The notes beneath the pieces were generated by a model. It saw only the letters and a program-made list of their open reading frames with translations. It was not told where the DNA came from and searched no databases. This document shows positions 7,149-14,131 of a stretch of DNA of 21,562 nucleotides, in pieces. Numbering within the stretch: the first letter of the stretch is position 1; each line of letters begins with the position of its first letter. This DNA is from CSP1-4 sp036559965 (GTDB lineage: Bacteria; Chloroflexota; Limnocylindria; Limnocylindrales; CSP1-4), in the NCBI GenBank assembly GCA_036559965.1, contig DATBSD010000134.1, positions 1-21,562 of the forward strand, written 5' to 3'. A program made the translations under genes and the position numbers.

Positions 7149-7424
7149 ATGACCGATCCGCAACGCTGTCGCGCCACGATCCGCACCTGGAAACCCGACA
7201 AGCCGGGTGGTCTGGCCGTCGCCGACCTGCCGGCGGAGGTCGCCAGCGCGCTTGGCGGCCTCAAGCAACGCCGCGTCACCGGCAGCCTGGCCGGCGCCCC
7301 GTTCACTTCGAGCGTCATGCCCGCTGGCGGTGGGGTCCTGGCGCTGAGCGTGAGCAAGGCGATGATGGCGGCTGCCGGCGTCGAGATCGGCGACGAGGTC
7401 GAGATCGAGATCGGCCTCGCCTGA
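7149..7424 (+). CDS. DUF1905-domain protein
   Basis: A 91-aa protein that is essentially one DUF1905 domain: a start of TIRTWKPDKPGGLAVADLPAE type, the central RRVTGSLAGAPFTSSVMPAGG, and an end of GVEIGDEVEIEIG. The domain is a small beta-barrel of unknown function, sometimes found with a YdeI/OmpD-associated helical region, which is absent here. ATG 7149 is preceded at 6 nt by a weak -10-like hexamer (GATGAT) and no ribosome binding site, consistent with the other leaderless-looking genes here. Its stop is a single base from the stop of convergent paaD. Confidence 0.85.
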   Translation: MTDPQRCRATIRTWKPDKPGGLAVADLPAEVASALGGLKQRRVTGSLAGAPFTSSVMPAGGGVLALSVSKAMMAAAGVEIGDEVEIEIGLA

Positions 7425-7425
7425 C

Positions 7426-7920
7426 TCAGACGGGCTTGAAGGCCTCGAACGGGTTGCGGCAGGCGAGGCAGTAGCGGATCGTCCGGCACTGGGTCGGGCC
7501 GAAGCCGTTCTCGAGGCGGGTCCGTGTCGAGCCGCAGAGCGGACAGGCGACCGGCGCGTCGAGGCTGATGAGGTCGTTCGAGGCCGGGCCGGGCGGAGCG
7601 ATGCCCATGGCCGCCAGCCGACGGCGACCGTCGGCCGTGATGCGGTCGGATGTCCAGGGCGGATCGAACACGGGCTCGACCTCGACGATGGGGGCCAGGT
7701 CCGTGAGGCGCTCGACGATGGCGGCCTGCATGACTTCGAGGGCGTGGCAGCCGACGAAGGTCGGCAGCAGCTCGACTCGGATGCGCTCGGATGTCGCGTC
7801 CAGCCGACCGATGAGCCCGAGGTCGACGACCGACACGAGTGGCAGCTCGGGGTCGGGGACCTCCGCGAGCGCCGACCAGGCGCGGGCTTCGAGGCTCGAC
7901 CCCGTCGCCGCTGCGCTCAC
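7426..7920 (-). CDS. paaD: phenylacetyl-CoA epoxidase maturation protein PaaD
   Basis: A protein of about 164 aa. The N-terminal MIP18/DUF59 domain shows VPDPELPLVSVVDLGLIG (about residues 20-37) and TFVGCHALEV, where relatives usually have GCPA. The C-terminal zinc or Fe-S ligand region has CPLCGSTRT, then GPTQCRTIRYCLACRNPFEA, ending in FKPV like other PaaD proteins (E. coli PaaJ in older naming). PaaD is thought to help assemble the metal centre of the PaaABC(E) epoxidase. GTG 7920 overlaps the paaC stop by four bases (GTGA). An adjacent GTG (7923) is possible. It is the last gene of the operon; the next gene downstream is on the other strand. Confidence 0.93.
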   Translation of the reverse strand: MSAAATGSSLEARAWSALAEVPDPELPLVSVVDLGLIGRLDATSERIRVELLPTFVGCHALEVMQAAIVERLTDLAPIVEVEPVFDPPWTSDRITADGRRRLAAMGIAPPGPASNDLISLDAPVACPLCGSTRTRLENGFGPTQCRTIRYCLACRNPFEAFKPV

Positions 7921-8708
7921 CACGTCGCCTCCGGGTCGAGCCGACGGACCATGGTCGCTTCACCCCACAGCCAGGCGACCGCCTCGCCGTGGGTCGTCCG
8001 GCCATGCATCGGATCGGCCGCCGGGCCGGGCACCGCGAGCCCGAGCTCGCGGCATGTCCCGCCGATGTCCTGCCGCCAGCGCGTCTCGAGCTCCCCGTTC
8101 GTGGCTGCGATGACCCCCGCCGCGACCAGCCGCTGCTCGCCGTCGAGCGGCGTGAAGACGGTCGCGGCGTCGGGCAGCAGGGTCCGCCAGGCGGCCAGCA
8201 GCCGTTCGCGCGGCTCGCCATCGGCGTCAGCCAGGCGGCGCAGCCAGGCCGTGGCATGGAGCCGGTGGTAGACCTCCTCGCGCCGGATCTTGCCTACCAG
8301 CTCGGCCAGCGGCGAGAACGCCGACCCGGCCAGGGCCTCGAGGCGGACGGCATCGGCTTCGTCGTACAGCCAGCGCCGGGCGATGCTGAAGGCCCAGTCG
8401 GTGCGCGGGTGATCGAGCAGGCGCGCGTGTCGAAGGTCGGCGACGTCGCGGTCGTAGGCGAGGTGATCGGGGTCCTCGTCGCGCAGCTCGCCGAGCAGTG
8501 CGTAGAGCGCCCGGGCGTGGCCGATCTCGTCCTGGGCGAGCGAGCTCATGGCCACGTCCTCCTCGAGCATCGGCGCGATGCCGGTCCACTCGGAGTCCCA
8601 GTAGCCGAGGACGAGCTCGTCGTCGGCCATCGCGCCCAACAGCCCCTCGAGCGCGTGGAGCGTGTCGGGCGGGAAGGCGGCTGCGAGGCCGAGCCTGGTC
8701 GTGGTCAT
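7917..8708 (-). CDS. paaC: phenylacetyl-CoA epoxidase structural subunit PaaC
   Basis: A 263-aa ferritin-like protein. LGYWDSEWTGIAPMLEEDVA, the helix SLAQDEIGHARALYALLGE and KIRREEVYHRLHATAWL are characteristic of PaaC, the non-catalytic partner of PaaA in the 1,2-phenylacetyl-CoA epoxidase. A conserved end-region segment, GRTTHGEAVAWLWGEATMV, is also present. ATG 8708 overlaps the paaB stop (ATGA), and its own stop overlaps the paaD start, so the three genes are translationally coupled. The length is close to that of known PaaC (about 250 aa). Confidence 0.95.
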   Translation of the reverse strand: MTTTRLGLAAAFPPDTLHALEGLLGAMADDELVLGYWDSEWTGIAPMLEEDVAMSSLAQDEIGHARALYALLGELRDEDPDHLAYDRDVADLRHARLLDHPRTDWAFSIARRWLYDEADAVRLEALAGSAFSPLAELVGKIRREEVYHRLHATAWLRRLADADGEPRERLLAAWRTLLPDAATVFTPLDGEQRLVAAGVIAATNGELETRWRQDIGGTCRELGLAVPGPAADPMHGRTTHGEAVAWLWGEATMVRRLDPEATW

Positions 8709-9067
8709 CGGTCGCTCGCGACCTTCTTCGTCGCGCCGGTCCGGGCCCTCGCATCGGCCAGCTTGTCGCGCATGACGTAGCCGCCCGGCTTCTTGAACGA
8801 ACGGTCGAGCGGCGGCTGCAGCAGGTCCGGATCCTCGAGCACGCCGATGTCCGCGCGGCGCACGACCCACAGCCTGGAGCTCTCCTGGCGCCGGCCGTAG
8901 AGCTCGCGGGCGTAGTGCATGGCGAGCTCCGCGTCTGGTGCCATGACGCTGCCGCCATGCGTCATCGGGTCGCCCTCCTTCTCCTGGCGGAAGACCTCCC
9001 AGGGCTCCTGGCGGACCGTCGCTGGCGGGCCGTCGACGGAGGCCGACTCGGGCGCTTCGTCGGTCAT
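8705..9067 (-). CDS. paaB: phenylacetyl-CoA epoxidase subunit PaaB
   Basis: A 120-aa protein. The core EPWEVFRQEKEGDPMTHGGS, APDAELAMHYARELYGRR and LWVVRRADIG is the PaaB signature. The bacterial protein is normally about 95 aa, and here there is an extra acidic N-terminal stretch of about 20 residues. PaaB bridges PaaAC heterodimers in the epoxidase complex. ATG 9067 is 7 nt after the paaA stop, and its stop overlaps paaC. The N-terminal extension could be trimmed only by an unsupported internal start. Confidence 0.95.
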   Translation of the reverse strand: MTDEAPESASVDGPPATVRQEPWEVFRQEKEGDPMTHGGSVMAPDAELAMHYARELYGRRQESSRLWVVRRADIGVLEDPDLLQPPLDRSFKKPGGYVMRDKLADARARTGATKKVASDR

Positions 9068-9074
9068 CCGACCC

Positions 9075-10064
9075 TCAGGCGGCGATGGGCACGCCGAGCA
9101 CCGCGTGCCGCACCCAGGCCGACTGGTCGCGATTCAGGCGCCGGAACGCGAGACGCTCCTGGGACATCGGACCGTGGTTGGTGACGACGGTGCGCAGCTC
9201 GTCCCAGTCGGGCTCGGCGTACGACCAGACACCGGTCGCCTCGTCGCGCCTGAGGTCCGGGTCGGGGATGCGCAGGCCGATCTCGCGCAGGCGCGGCACG
9301 TAGATCGAGAGGAACTCCTGGCGCAGCTCCTCGCTCGACTTGGCCTTGATCCGCCAGTGCAGGTCGCGGTCCTTGTCGCGCGGCGTGCGCGGCCCGTGCA
9401 TCTGCATCAGCGGGCCCCACCATCGATCGAGCGCCTCCTGTGCAAGCTCGGACTGGGCGGGGGTGCCGTTGACGAGGGTGAGCACGACGTCGCGGCCGTG
9501 CATGATGTGGACCGATTCCTCCCAGCAGATCTTGCGCATCGTGCGGGCATACGGCGCATAGGACGAGTCGCGCAGCGCCTGCTGGGCGACGATGGCCGCG
9601 GCGTCGACGAGCCAGGCGATGATGCCCACGTCGCCCCACGTCCGGGTCGGGTAGTGGAAGACGTTGTGGAACTTCGTCTTGCCCGCCAGCAGGTCGTCGA
9701 GCATGTGCTCGCGCGGCTTGCCCAGGTCCTCGGCCACGCGGTAGAGCAGCTGGGCATGCCCGACCTCGTCCTGGACCTTGGCCGTCAGGGCGAGCTTGCG
9801 TCGAAGGGTCGGCGCCCGGAGGATCCACTCGCGCTCCGGGAGGACGCCCATGAGCTCCGAGTTGGCGTGCATCTCGACGAAGCGCAGGACGCCCGTCCGG
9901 TACTCGTCGGGCATCCAGTCGCCGGCCTCGACCTTGCCGCCGCCGGTGACGTGCGCCTCGAAGGCGGCGTAGCGCTCGCCGTGCGAGAGCGCCTCGTCGT
10001 TGTGCGCCAGGCGCGATCGCTCGGACGGCGGGAGGACCGGGTCGAGCGCGAGCGGGTCGGTCAT
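9075..10064 (-). CDS. paaA: phenylacetyl-CoA epoxidase catalytic subunit PaaA
   Basis: A 329-aa diiron oxygenase subunit. The carboxylate/histidine ligand motifs are seen in RFVEMHANSELMG, LTAKVQDEVGHAQLLYRVAE (ExxH) and KICWEESVHIMHGRDVV (ExxH). The substrate-side region FHNVFHYPTRTWGDVG and the C-terminal WRIKAKSSEELRQEFLS also fit the family. It epoxidises the ring of phenylacetyl-CoA, the oxygen-dependent step of aerobic phenylacetate breakdown. ATG 10064 is preferred to ATG 10076 because TATGGT lies 7 nt upstream, placing the likely transcript start at 10064. It is the first gene of paaABCD. Confidence 0.96.
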   Translation of the reverse strand: MTDPLALDPVLPPSERSRLAHNDEALSHGERYAAFEAHVTGGGKVEAGDWMPDEYRTGVLRFVEMHANSELMGVLPEREWILRAPTLRRKLALTAKVQDEVGHAQLLYRVAEDLGKPREHMLDDLLAGKTKFHNVFHYPTRTWGDVGIIAWLVDAAAIVAQQALRDSSYAPYARTMRKICWEESVHIMHGRDVVLTLVNGTPAQSELAQEALDRWWGPLMQMHGPRTPRDKDRDLHWRIKAKSSEELRQEFLSIYVPRLREIGLRIPDPDLRRDEATGVWSYAEPDWDELRTVVTNHGPMSQERLAFRRLNRDQSAWVRHAVLGVPIAA

Positions 10065-10071
10065 CGCTCTG

Positions 10072-10077
10072 ACCATA
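10072..10077 (-). promoter_or_regulatory. putative -10 element of leaderless paa operon promoter
   Basis: TATGGT on the minus strand, 7 nt before the paaA ATG at 10064. The 66-nt divergent region up to the lipoprotein promoter shows no clear inverted repeat for a PaaR- or PaaX-type repressor. Confidence 0.5.
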
Positions 10078-10127
10078 CACCCGACCACGGCCAGGAGGCG
10101 GCACCGGCGCGACATGGACGATGGCGG

Positions 10128-10133
10128 CAGAAT
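10128..10133 (+). promoter_or_regulatory. possible -10 element, lipoprotein gene
   Basis: CAGAAT, 9 nt before ATG 10143, with no Shine-Dalgarno between them. It is weaker than the other examples because the first T is replaced by C. Confidence 0.35.
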
Positions 10134-10142
10134 CGGTCCGGC

Positions 10143-11240
10143 ATGCCCTCCGGTTCCCGCGCCCGCCGTCCAGCCGCTCCGGCGCTCACCGTCGTCCTCG
10201 CGCTTGCTGTGGCGACCTCCGTGACGGCCTGCGCCAACCCGGCCCCGACCGCGTCGCCCACGTCGAGCGACGCCATCGGTCGATTCCAGGCGATGATGTC
10301 GGCTCCTGATCGCAACCTCGTGGCCGGCCTGCGCGGCAGCTACACGCTGACCGCCGACGAGGTCTATCCACTCTGGGGCGCGCTGGCCGACGACGGCGCC
10401 GACACGCGCATGCTGACGGCGATCGAGACCGCCCTCGGCATCGAGGCCTGGGAGGAGGTGCGCGTCGGCGACACGACGAGCAGCCGCCGGGGCACGGGCG
10501 CGTGGCAGGAGGTCGTGACCTCAGACGTCGGGGCGGGCCTGGCGGAGACGCTGGGCTCGATGGCGGCGCTCGAGGACCTCGGCCCCGAGTCCGTCGACGG
10601 GCAGGAGCTCCGCCATGTCCGGTCGTCCATCGCGCTCGGTCCTGACGAACTCGGTCTCGACGACGCCACGCCAGGCGACCCGGCGACGCTCGACGCCTGG
10701 CTGGCGGAGGACGGGACGCCGATCACCATGCGCATCACGTCCGGGCCGCTGACGGTCGACCTCGAGGACATCCGCTTCGGCGTGGCCGCAGACGTCCAAG
10801 CGCCTGGCGAGCTGGCCGTGCTCCAGTCGCCGGCGCTGCGCTATGCGCTCGTCCTCCCGGAGGGCACCGAGATCACCGAGCGGGGCACTTCCGGGCACCT
10901 CATCGGACTCGAAGGCGCCTACGTCATCACCTACTGCGCCGGCGGGTCGATGCCGCTGCCGGGCTGGGTGACCGAGGGCACGACGTTCTACAGCGGGCTC
11001 TGGGGTGCCGAGCCCGAGGCCGCAGAGAGCCTGACCATCGAATCCGCCACGGGCGCGGTGCCCGCGACCCTCTCGACATGGCATGGCACCGCCGAAGGCC
11101 AGGACGCCTACATCATGGATCTGGCCGTCGTCGCCGACGGCGTCGCCTGCGACATCCAGTGGTTCAGCCCGCCCGGCAACGAGGCCGCCGACCGGGCGCG
11201 CTTCGAGCAACTCCTGGCGGGCTTCCGACTGGGCGGCTGA
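10143..11240 (+). CDS. secreted lipoprotein of unknown function
   Basis: A 365-aa protein with a lipoprotein signal: arginine-rich N-region, hydrophobic stretch LTVVLALAVATS and lipobox VTAC with Cys30 as lipidation site. After the signal comes a Pro/Thr/Ser spacer (ANPAPTASPTSSD). The rest is soluble and acidic. The middle part (TLTADEVYPLWGAL to VDLEDIRFG, with DLGPESVDGQELRHVRS) resembles LppX/LprG-type or DUF-like lipoprotein beta-sheet repeats, but I cannot place it in a family with confidence. Two cysteines, in TYCAGGS and VACDIQW, could form a disulfide. It stands 29 nt before the MFS transporter gene, which has its own promoter-like motif, so operon membership is uncertain. Confidence 0.85.
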   Translation: MPSGSRARRPAAPALTVVLALAVATSVTACANPAPTASPTSSDAIGRFQAMMSAPDRNLVAGLRGSYTLTADEVYPLWGALADDGADTRMLTAIETALGIEAWEEVRVGDTTSSRRGTGAWQEVVTSDVGAGLAETLGSMAALEDLGPESVDGQELRHVRSSIALGPDELGLDDATPGDPATLDAWLAEDGTPITMRITSGPLTVDLEDIRFGVAADVQAPGELAVLQSPALRYALVLPEGTEITERGTSGHLIGLEGAYVITYCAGGSMPLPGWVTEGTTFYSGLWGAEPEAAESLTIESATGAVPATLSTWHGTAEGQDAYIMDLAVVADGVACDIQWFSPPGNEAADRARFEQLLAGFRLGG

Positions 11241-11255
11241 CGCCGGGTCGCCTGC

Positions 11256-11261
11256 TAGGCT
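11256..11261 (+). promoter_or_regulatory. putative -10 element of leaderless promoter
   Basis: TAGGCT with exactly 8 nt to ATG 11270. The same hexamer with the same 8-nt spacing occurs before ATG 13403. Confidence 0.55.
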
Positions 11262-11269
11262 CGCGACCC

Positions 11270-12556
11270 ATGGACGCACCCGCCGTCGCCATGCGACCTC
11301 GACGCCTGCACTACGCGTGGGTCGTCGCCGCGGTCACCTTCCTGGGGCTGCTCGTCGGGGCCGGCGTGCGCGCGGCACCCGGTGCGCTCATCAAGCCGCT
11401 CGAGGCGGAGTTCGGTTGGAGCCGGGCGAGCATCTCGCTGGCGGTCGCCGTGAGCATCCTCTTCTTCGGCCTCGGCGCGCCGCTCGCTGGCGGCATCATC
11501 GACCGCTTCGGTCCGCGCCTTGTCGCGGTGGGCGGGCTGCTGCTCGTCGCAATCGGCCTGATGCCGCTCCTGTTCATGACCGACCTCTGGTATCTGTATC
11601 TCTTCTGGGGCCTGGCGGTGGGCATCGGCACGGGTGCCATCGGCGGCGTCGTCGGGGCGACGGTGGCGACGCGCTGGTTCCGCAGCCACCGCGGCCTGGT
11701 CATCGGACTCTTTGCGGCCGCGGCCTCGATGGGCCAGCTGCTCTTCCTGCCCACGCTCGTCGCCATCACGGTGTCGTCCGGCTGGCGAGCGGCCGTCGGC
11801 GCGATGGCTCTGGCGGTCGTGATCGCGACGGTGCCGCTGGCCATCTTCCTGCGCAACCGACCCGAGGATGTCGGCCTGCGGCGCTACGGCGACGACGGCA
11901 GCGCGGCCGCGGTGGCGGCCGACGCCGCCGAGGACTCGCGCACGACGACCATCCGGGGCGCCGTCCGAAGCGGCGACTTCTGGCTCCTGGCGTCGAGCTT
12001 CTTCGTGTGCGGCTATACCAGCAACGGGCTCATCGGCACGCACCTCATCCCGCATGCCATCGATCATGGCTACAGCGAGGTCACGGCGGCCACGGCGGTC
12101 GGGGTCATGGGCCTCATGAACGTCGTCGGCACGCTCGGCTCGGGCTGGCTGACCGATCGGTACGACAACCGCCGGCTGCTGGCCGTCTACTACGGTCTGC
12201 GCGCGGTGGGCATCGCGTCGCTGCCCTTCATCTCGGGTGTGCCGGCGCTCTTCGGCTTCGCCATCGTCTACGGACTCGACTGGATCGCCACGGTGCCGCC
12301 GACCACGAACCTGACCGCCCAGCTCTTCGGCCGGGCGAGCCTGGGCACGATCTACGGCTGGATCTTCTTCGCCCACATGGCAGGGGCGGCCCTGGCGGCG
12401 CTGCTGGGCGGCATCGCCTACGACGTGCTGGGCGACTACTCGCTCGTCTTCCTCTCGGCTGCCGCTCTCGGCTTCATCGCCGCCGCGCTGGCGATGCGGG
12501 TCTCGGTCGACGGCACACAGGCCCAGGCGACGACGACCTCGGTGCCCCAGACATAA
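11270..12556 (+). CDS. MFS transporter, OxlT/monocarboxylate-like
   Basis: A 428-aa protein with 12 predicted membrane segments in two halves joined by a charged loop (about residues 205-230, RNRPEDVGLRRYGDDG). The N-half has EFGWSRASISLAVAVSILFFG and GGIIDRFGPRLVAVGG, and the C-half has GSGWLTDRYDNRRLLAVYY. Both match the MFS loop 2-3 signature, and the pattern is that of the oxalate:formate antiporter/monocarboxylate branch. A small organic acid substrate is likely but unproven. ATG 11270 is chosen because the TAGGCT hexamer precedes it and the first membrane helix follows at once. The stop is TAA. The last 121 bases, which encode transmembrane segment 12 and the tail, are also coding on the other strand for the methyltransferase C-terminus. 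Confidence 0.93.
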   Translation: MDAPAVAMRPRRLHYAWVVAAVTFLGLLVGAGVRAAPGALIKPLEAEFGWSRASISLAVAVSILFFGLGAPLAGGIIDRFGPRLVAVGGLLLVAIGLMPLLFMTDLWYLYLFWGLAVGIGTGAIGGVVGATVATRWFRSHRGLVIGLFAAAASMGQLLFLPTLVAITVSSGWRAAVGAMALAVVIATVPLAIFLRNRPEDVGLRRYGDDGSAAAVAADAAEDSRTTTIRGAVRSGDFWLLASSFFVCGYTSNGLIGTHLIPHAIDHGYSEVTAATAVGVMGLMNVVGTLGSGWLTDRYDNRRLLAVYYGLRAVGIASLPFISGVPALFGFAIVYGLDWIATVPPTTNLTAQLFGRASLGTIYGWIFFAHMAGAALAALLGGIAYDVLGDYSLVFLSAAALGFIAAALAMRVSVDGTQAQATTTSVPQT

Positions 12557-13332
12557 GCCTCGGCGGGCAGCGCGGCCAGCCGGCGACGGGCGTAGCGCTC
12601 GAGCCGTGCCCGTTCGCCGCGCGACAGCCAGTCCATGAGCGCCGACTCGTCGCACTCGAGCTTGTAGGCCAGGAACGACTCCGGCGTCCAGGTATGTCGC
12701 AGGCCGACCGTGCGTGCGCCGCAGCTGACGAAGCCTGCGCGCCTGAGCTGGGCGGTCGCGGCGCCGGCCGAGGCGAGGTCGCCGGCGCGGTCGTCCTCGG
12801 GCTCGTCGGGTTCATCGATATCGAGGTCGAGGACCGCCTCATCGAACGCTTCGTGGGGTGCGAACGGCTCGCCTCGGTCGAGCCACGTGACGTAGGCGAG
12901 CCGGCCGTCCGAGCGCAGGACGCGACGGATCTCGCGCAGCGCGGCCGGCCGGTCGGGCACGAGCTGGAGCGCGAACGAGCTGACCACCACGTCGACCGAC
13001 GCCTCCGGGAGCGGCATCGCGTCGGCCGGCGCGACGACCATCCGCGCGTCGCCGGCGCCGTCGGCGCGCAGGCGATGGGCGGCCAGCGCGAGCATCTCGG
13101 ACGACGGGTCGAGCGCGATGATCTCGACGCTCGGCCAACGCCGAGCGGCGGCGCGACCGAGCGTCCCCGTCCCGGCACCGACATCGAGCAAGGTTCGACC
13201 AGCGCCATCGCCCGGGAGCCACGGTGCGACGAGGTCCAGGACGCGCACCGCGGCCGGCGCGATGACCGGCGCCCAATGGTCGTCGTACGCGCGGGCGTGC
13301 CGGTCATAGCGGGCGATGATGCGGGACGACAC
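12436..13332 (-). CDS. class I SAM-dependent methyltransferase
   Basis: A protein of about 298 aa. Motif I is LLDVGAGTGTLGRA (residues 48-61), followed by the acidic adenosine-binding loop IIALDPSSEML, the motif-II-like ADAMPLPEASVDVVVSSFAL, and LREIRRVLRSDGRLAYVTWLD. This is the Methyltransf_11/25 pattern of small-molecule or quinone-type methylases, with unknown substrate. Family-like sequence ends about AYVWGTEVVVAWA. The final 30 or so residues (from VPSTETR) lie inside the convergent MFS gene and use rarer codons (AGA, AGG, GCA), as if the original stop was lost. GTG 13332 puts YDRHARAYDDHW near the start. GTG 13362 is an alternative. Confidence 0.9.
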   Translation of the reverse strand: MSSRIIARYDRHARAYDDHWAPVIAPAAVRVLDLVAPWLPGDGAGRTLLDVGAGTGTLGRAAARRWPSVEIIALDPSSEMLALAAHRLRADGAGDARMVVAPADAMPLPEASVDVVVSSFALQLVPDRPAALREIRRVLRSDGRLAYVTWLDRGEPFAPHEAFDEAVLDLDIDEPDEPEDDRAGDLASAGAATAQLRRAGFVSCGARTVGLRHTWTPESFLAYKLECDESALMDWLSRGERARLERYARRRLAALPAEAYVWGTEVVVAWACVPSTETRIASAAAMKPRAAAERKTSE

Positions 13333-13338
13333 GCCGTC

Positions 13339-13344
13339 ATCGTG
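13339..13344 (-). promoter_or_regulatory. possible -10 element, methyltransferase gene
   Basis: CACGAT on the minus strand, 6 nt before GTG 13332. It is similar to TACGAT at the same distance before the sugar dehydrogenase start. Weak by itself. Confidence 0.3.
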
Positions 13345-13388
13345 GCAGATGCCGCCGGCCACCGACTCATGAGCGGTCCGCCACCGGC

Positions 13389-13394
13389 TAGGCT
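13389..13394 (+). promoter_or_regulatory. putative -10 element of leaderless promoter
   Basis: TAGGCT, 8 nt before ATG 13403, identical in sequence and spacing to 11256-11261. No Shine-Dalgarno is present between the two. Confidence 0.55.
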
Positions 13395-13402
13395 GTCAGC
13401 CC

Positions 13403-14131
13403 ATGGACCGACCTGACATCCGCGTGGCGACCTTCGACTGCTACGGCACGCTCGTCGACTGGGAGGGCGGGGCGGCGGCCTTCCTCTATCAGCTCGCCCT
13501 GCGGCACGAGGACCCGCGACTCGAGCGAGGCCAGGTGCTGCGCGATCGTTGGGAGACCATCCAGTTCGGCCTCCTCTCGGGCCGGTGGCGACCGTACAAG
13601 CAGATCCTCGCCCAGAGCCTCGAGGCGTTCTGCGAGGAGCGCGGCTGGCCGTTCCGCAAGAAGGACGCCGATGCCTTCATCCGCTCGATGCGCGCCTGGC
13701 AGCCATTCCCCGACACGCGGCCGGCGCTCCTCCAGGCAAAGGCCGAGGGCCTCCGCCTGGTCATCCTCTCGAACACCGATGCCGACATCATGGCCCACAC
13801 GCTGCGCCAGCTCGATCTGCCCTTCGACGACGTCATCACGGCCGAGGACGTGGGCGCCTACAAGCCACGCGACGCCGGCTTCGAGTACGCCCTGGCCCGC
13901 GTCGGCGAGCCACCCGAGCACGTCCTGCACGTCGCCTTCGGCTTCAAGTACGACATCGCTCCGGCGCGCCGCCACGGCATGCGCACGGCGTGGGTCAACC
14001 GTCACGCCGAGCCGGCACCGGGTGGCGGGTCACCCGACTACGAGTGGCGCGACCTGTGGGGGCTGGCCGAGCTCATGGGCGGGCGCGGTCCGGCGCTCAG
14101 GCGACCGTCGACCGAGGACTCAGGAGCGTGA
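13403..14131 (+). CDS. HAD hydrolase, haloacid dehalogenase type II-like
   Basis: A 242-aa HAD-superfamily protein. Motif I is TFDCYGTLVDWE, with Asp12 as nucleophile and no second Asp at +2 (Tyr14), which fits dehalogenase-like rather than phosphatase members. Motif II is LVILSNTD, motif III the lysine in AYKPRDAGF, and motif IV is seen in GFKYDIAPARRHGMRTAWVNR. The length fits L-2-haloacid dehalogenases and their relatives. Hydrolysis of a 2-haloacid is possible but the substrate is not determined by sequence alone. It appears to be a single gene with its own leaderless promoter, and its stop overlaps the convergent hydrolase by 12 bp. Confidence 0.91.
   Translation: MDRPDIRVATFDCYGTLVDWEGGAAAFLYQLALRHEDPRLERGQVLRDRWETIQFGLLSGRWRPYKQILAQSLEAFCEERGWPFRKKDADAFIRSMRAWQPFPDTRPALLQAKAEGLRLVILSNTDADIMAHTLRQLDLPFDDVITAEDVGAYKPRDAGFEYALARVGEPPEHVLHVAFGFKYDIAPARRHGMRTAWVNRHAEPAPGGGSPDYEWRDLWGLAELMGGRGPALRRPSTEDSGA

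Noticed and set aside
4948..7152. A 734-codon open frame on the plus strand opposite the AadA-type and saccharopine dehydrogenase-like genes
   Set aside because: It is antisense to two genes with clear family motifs, its translation is Arg/Gly/Asp-rich without domain sense, and such frames arise from high GC at the third codon position.
10065..10115. Longer paaA start at ATG 10076 or GTG further upstream
   Set aside because: The extra residues are not PaaA-like, and the putative -10 TATGGT overlaps ATG 10076, leaving ATG 10064 as the likely first codon.
11083..13416. A 777-codon plus-strand open frame across the MFS and methyltransferase genes
   Set aside because: It is out of frame with the MFS gene, has a His/Arg-rich translation with no domains, and covers recognisable genes on both strands.
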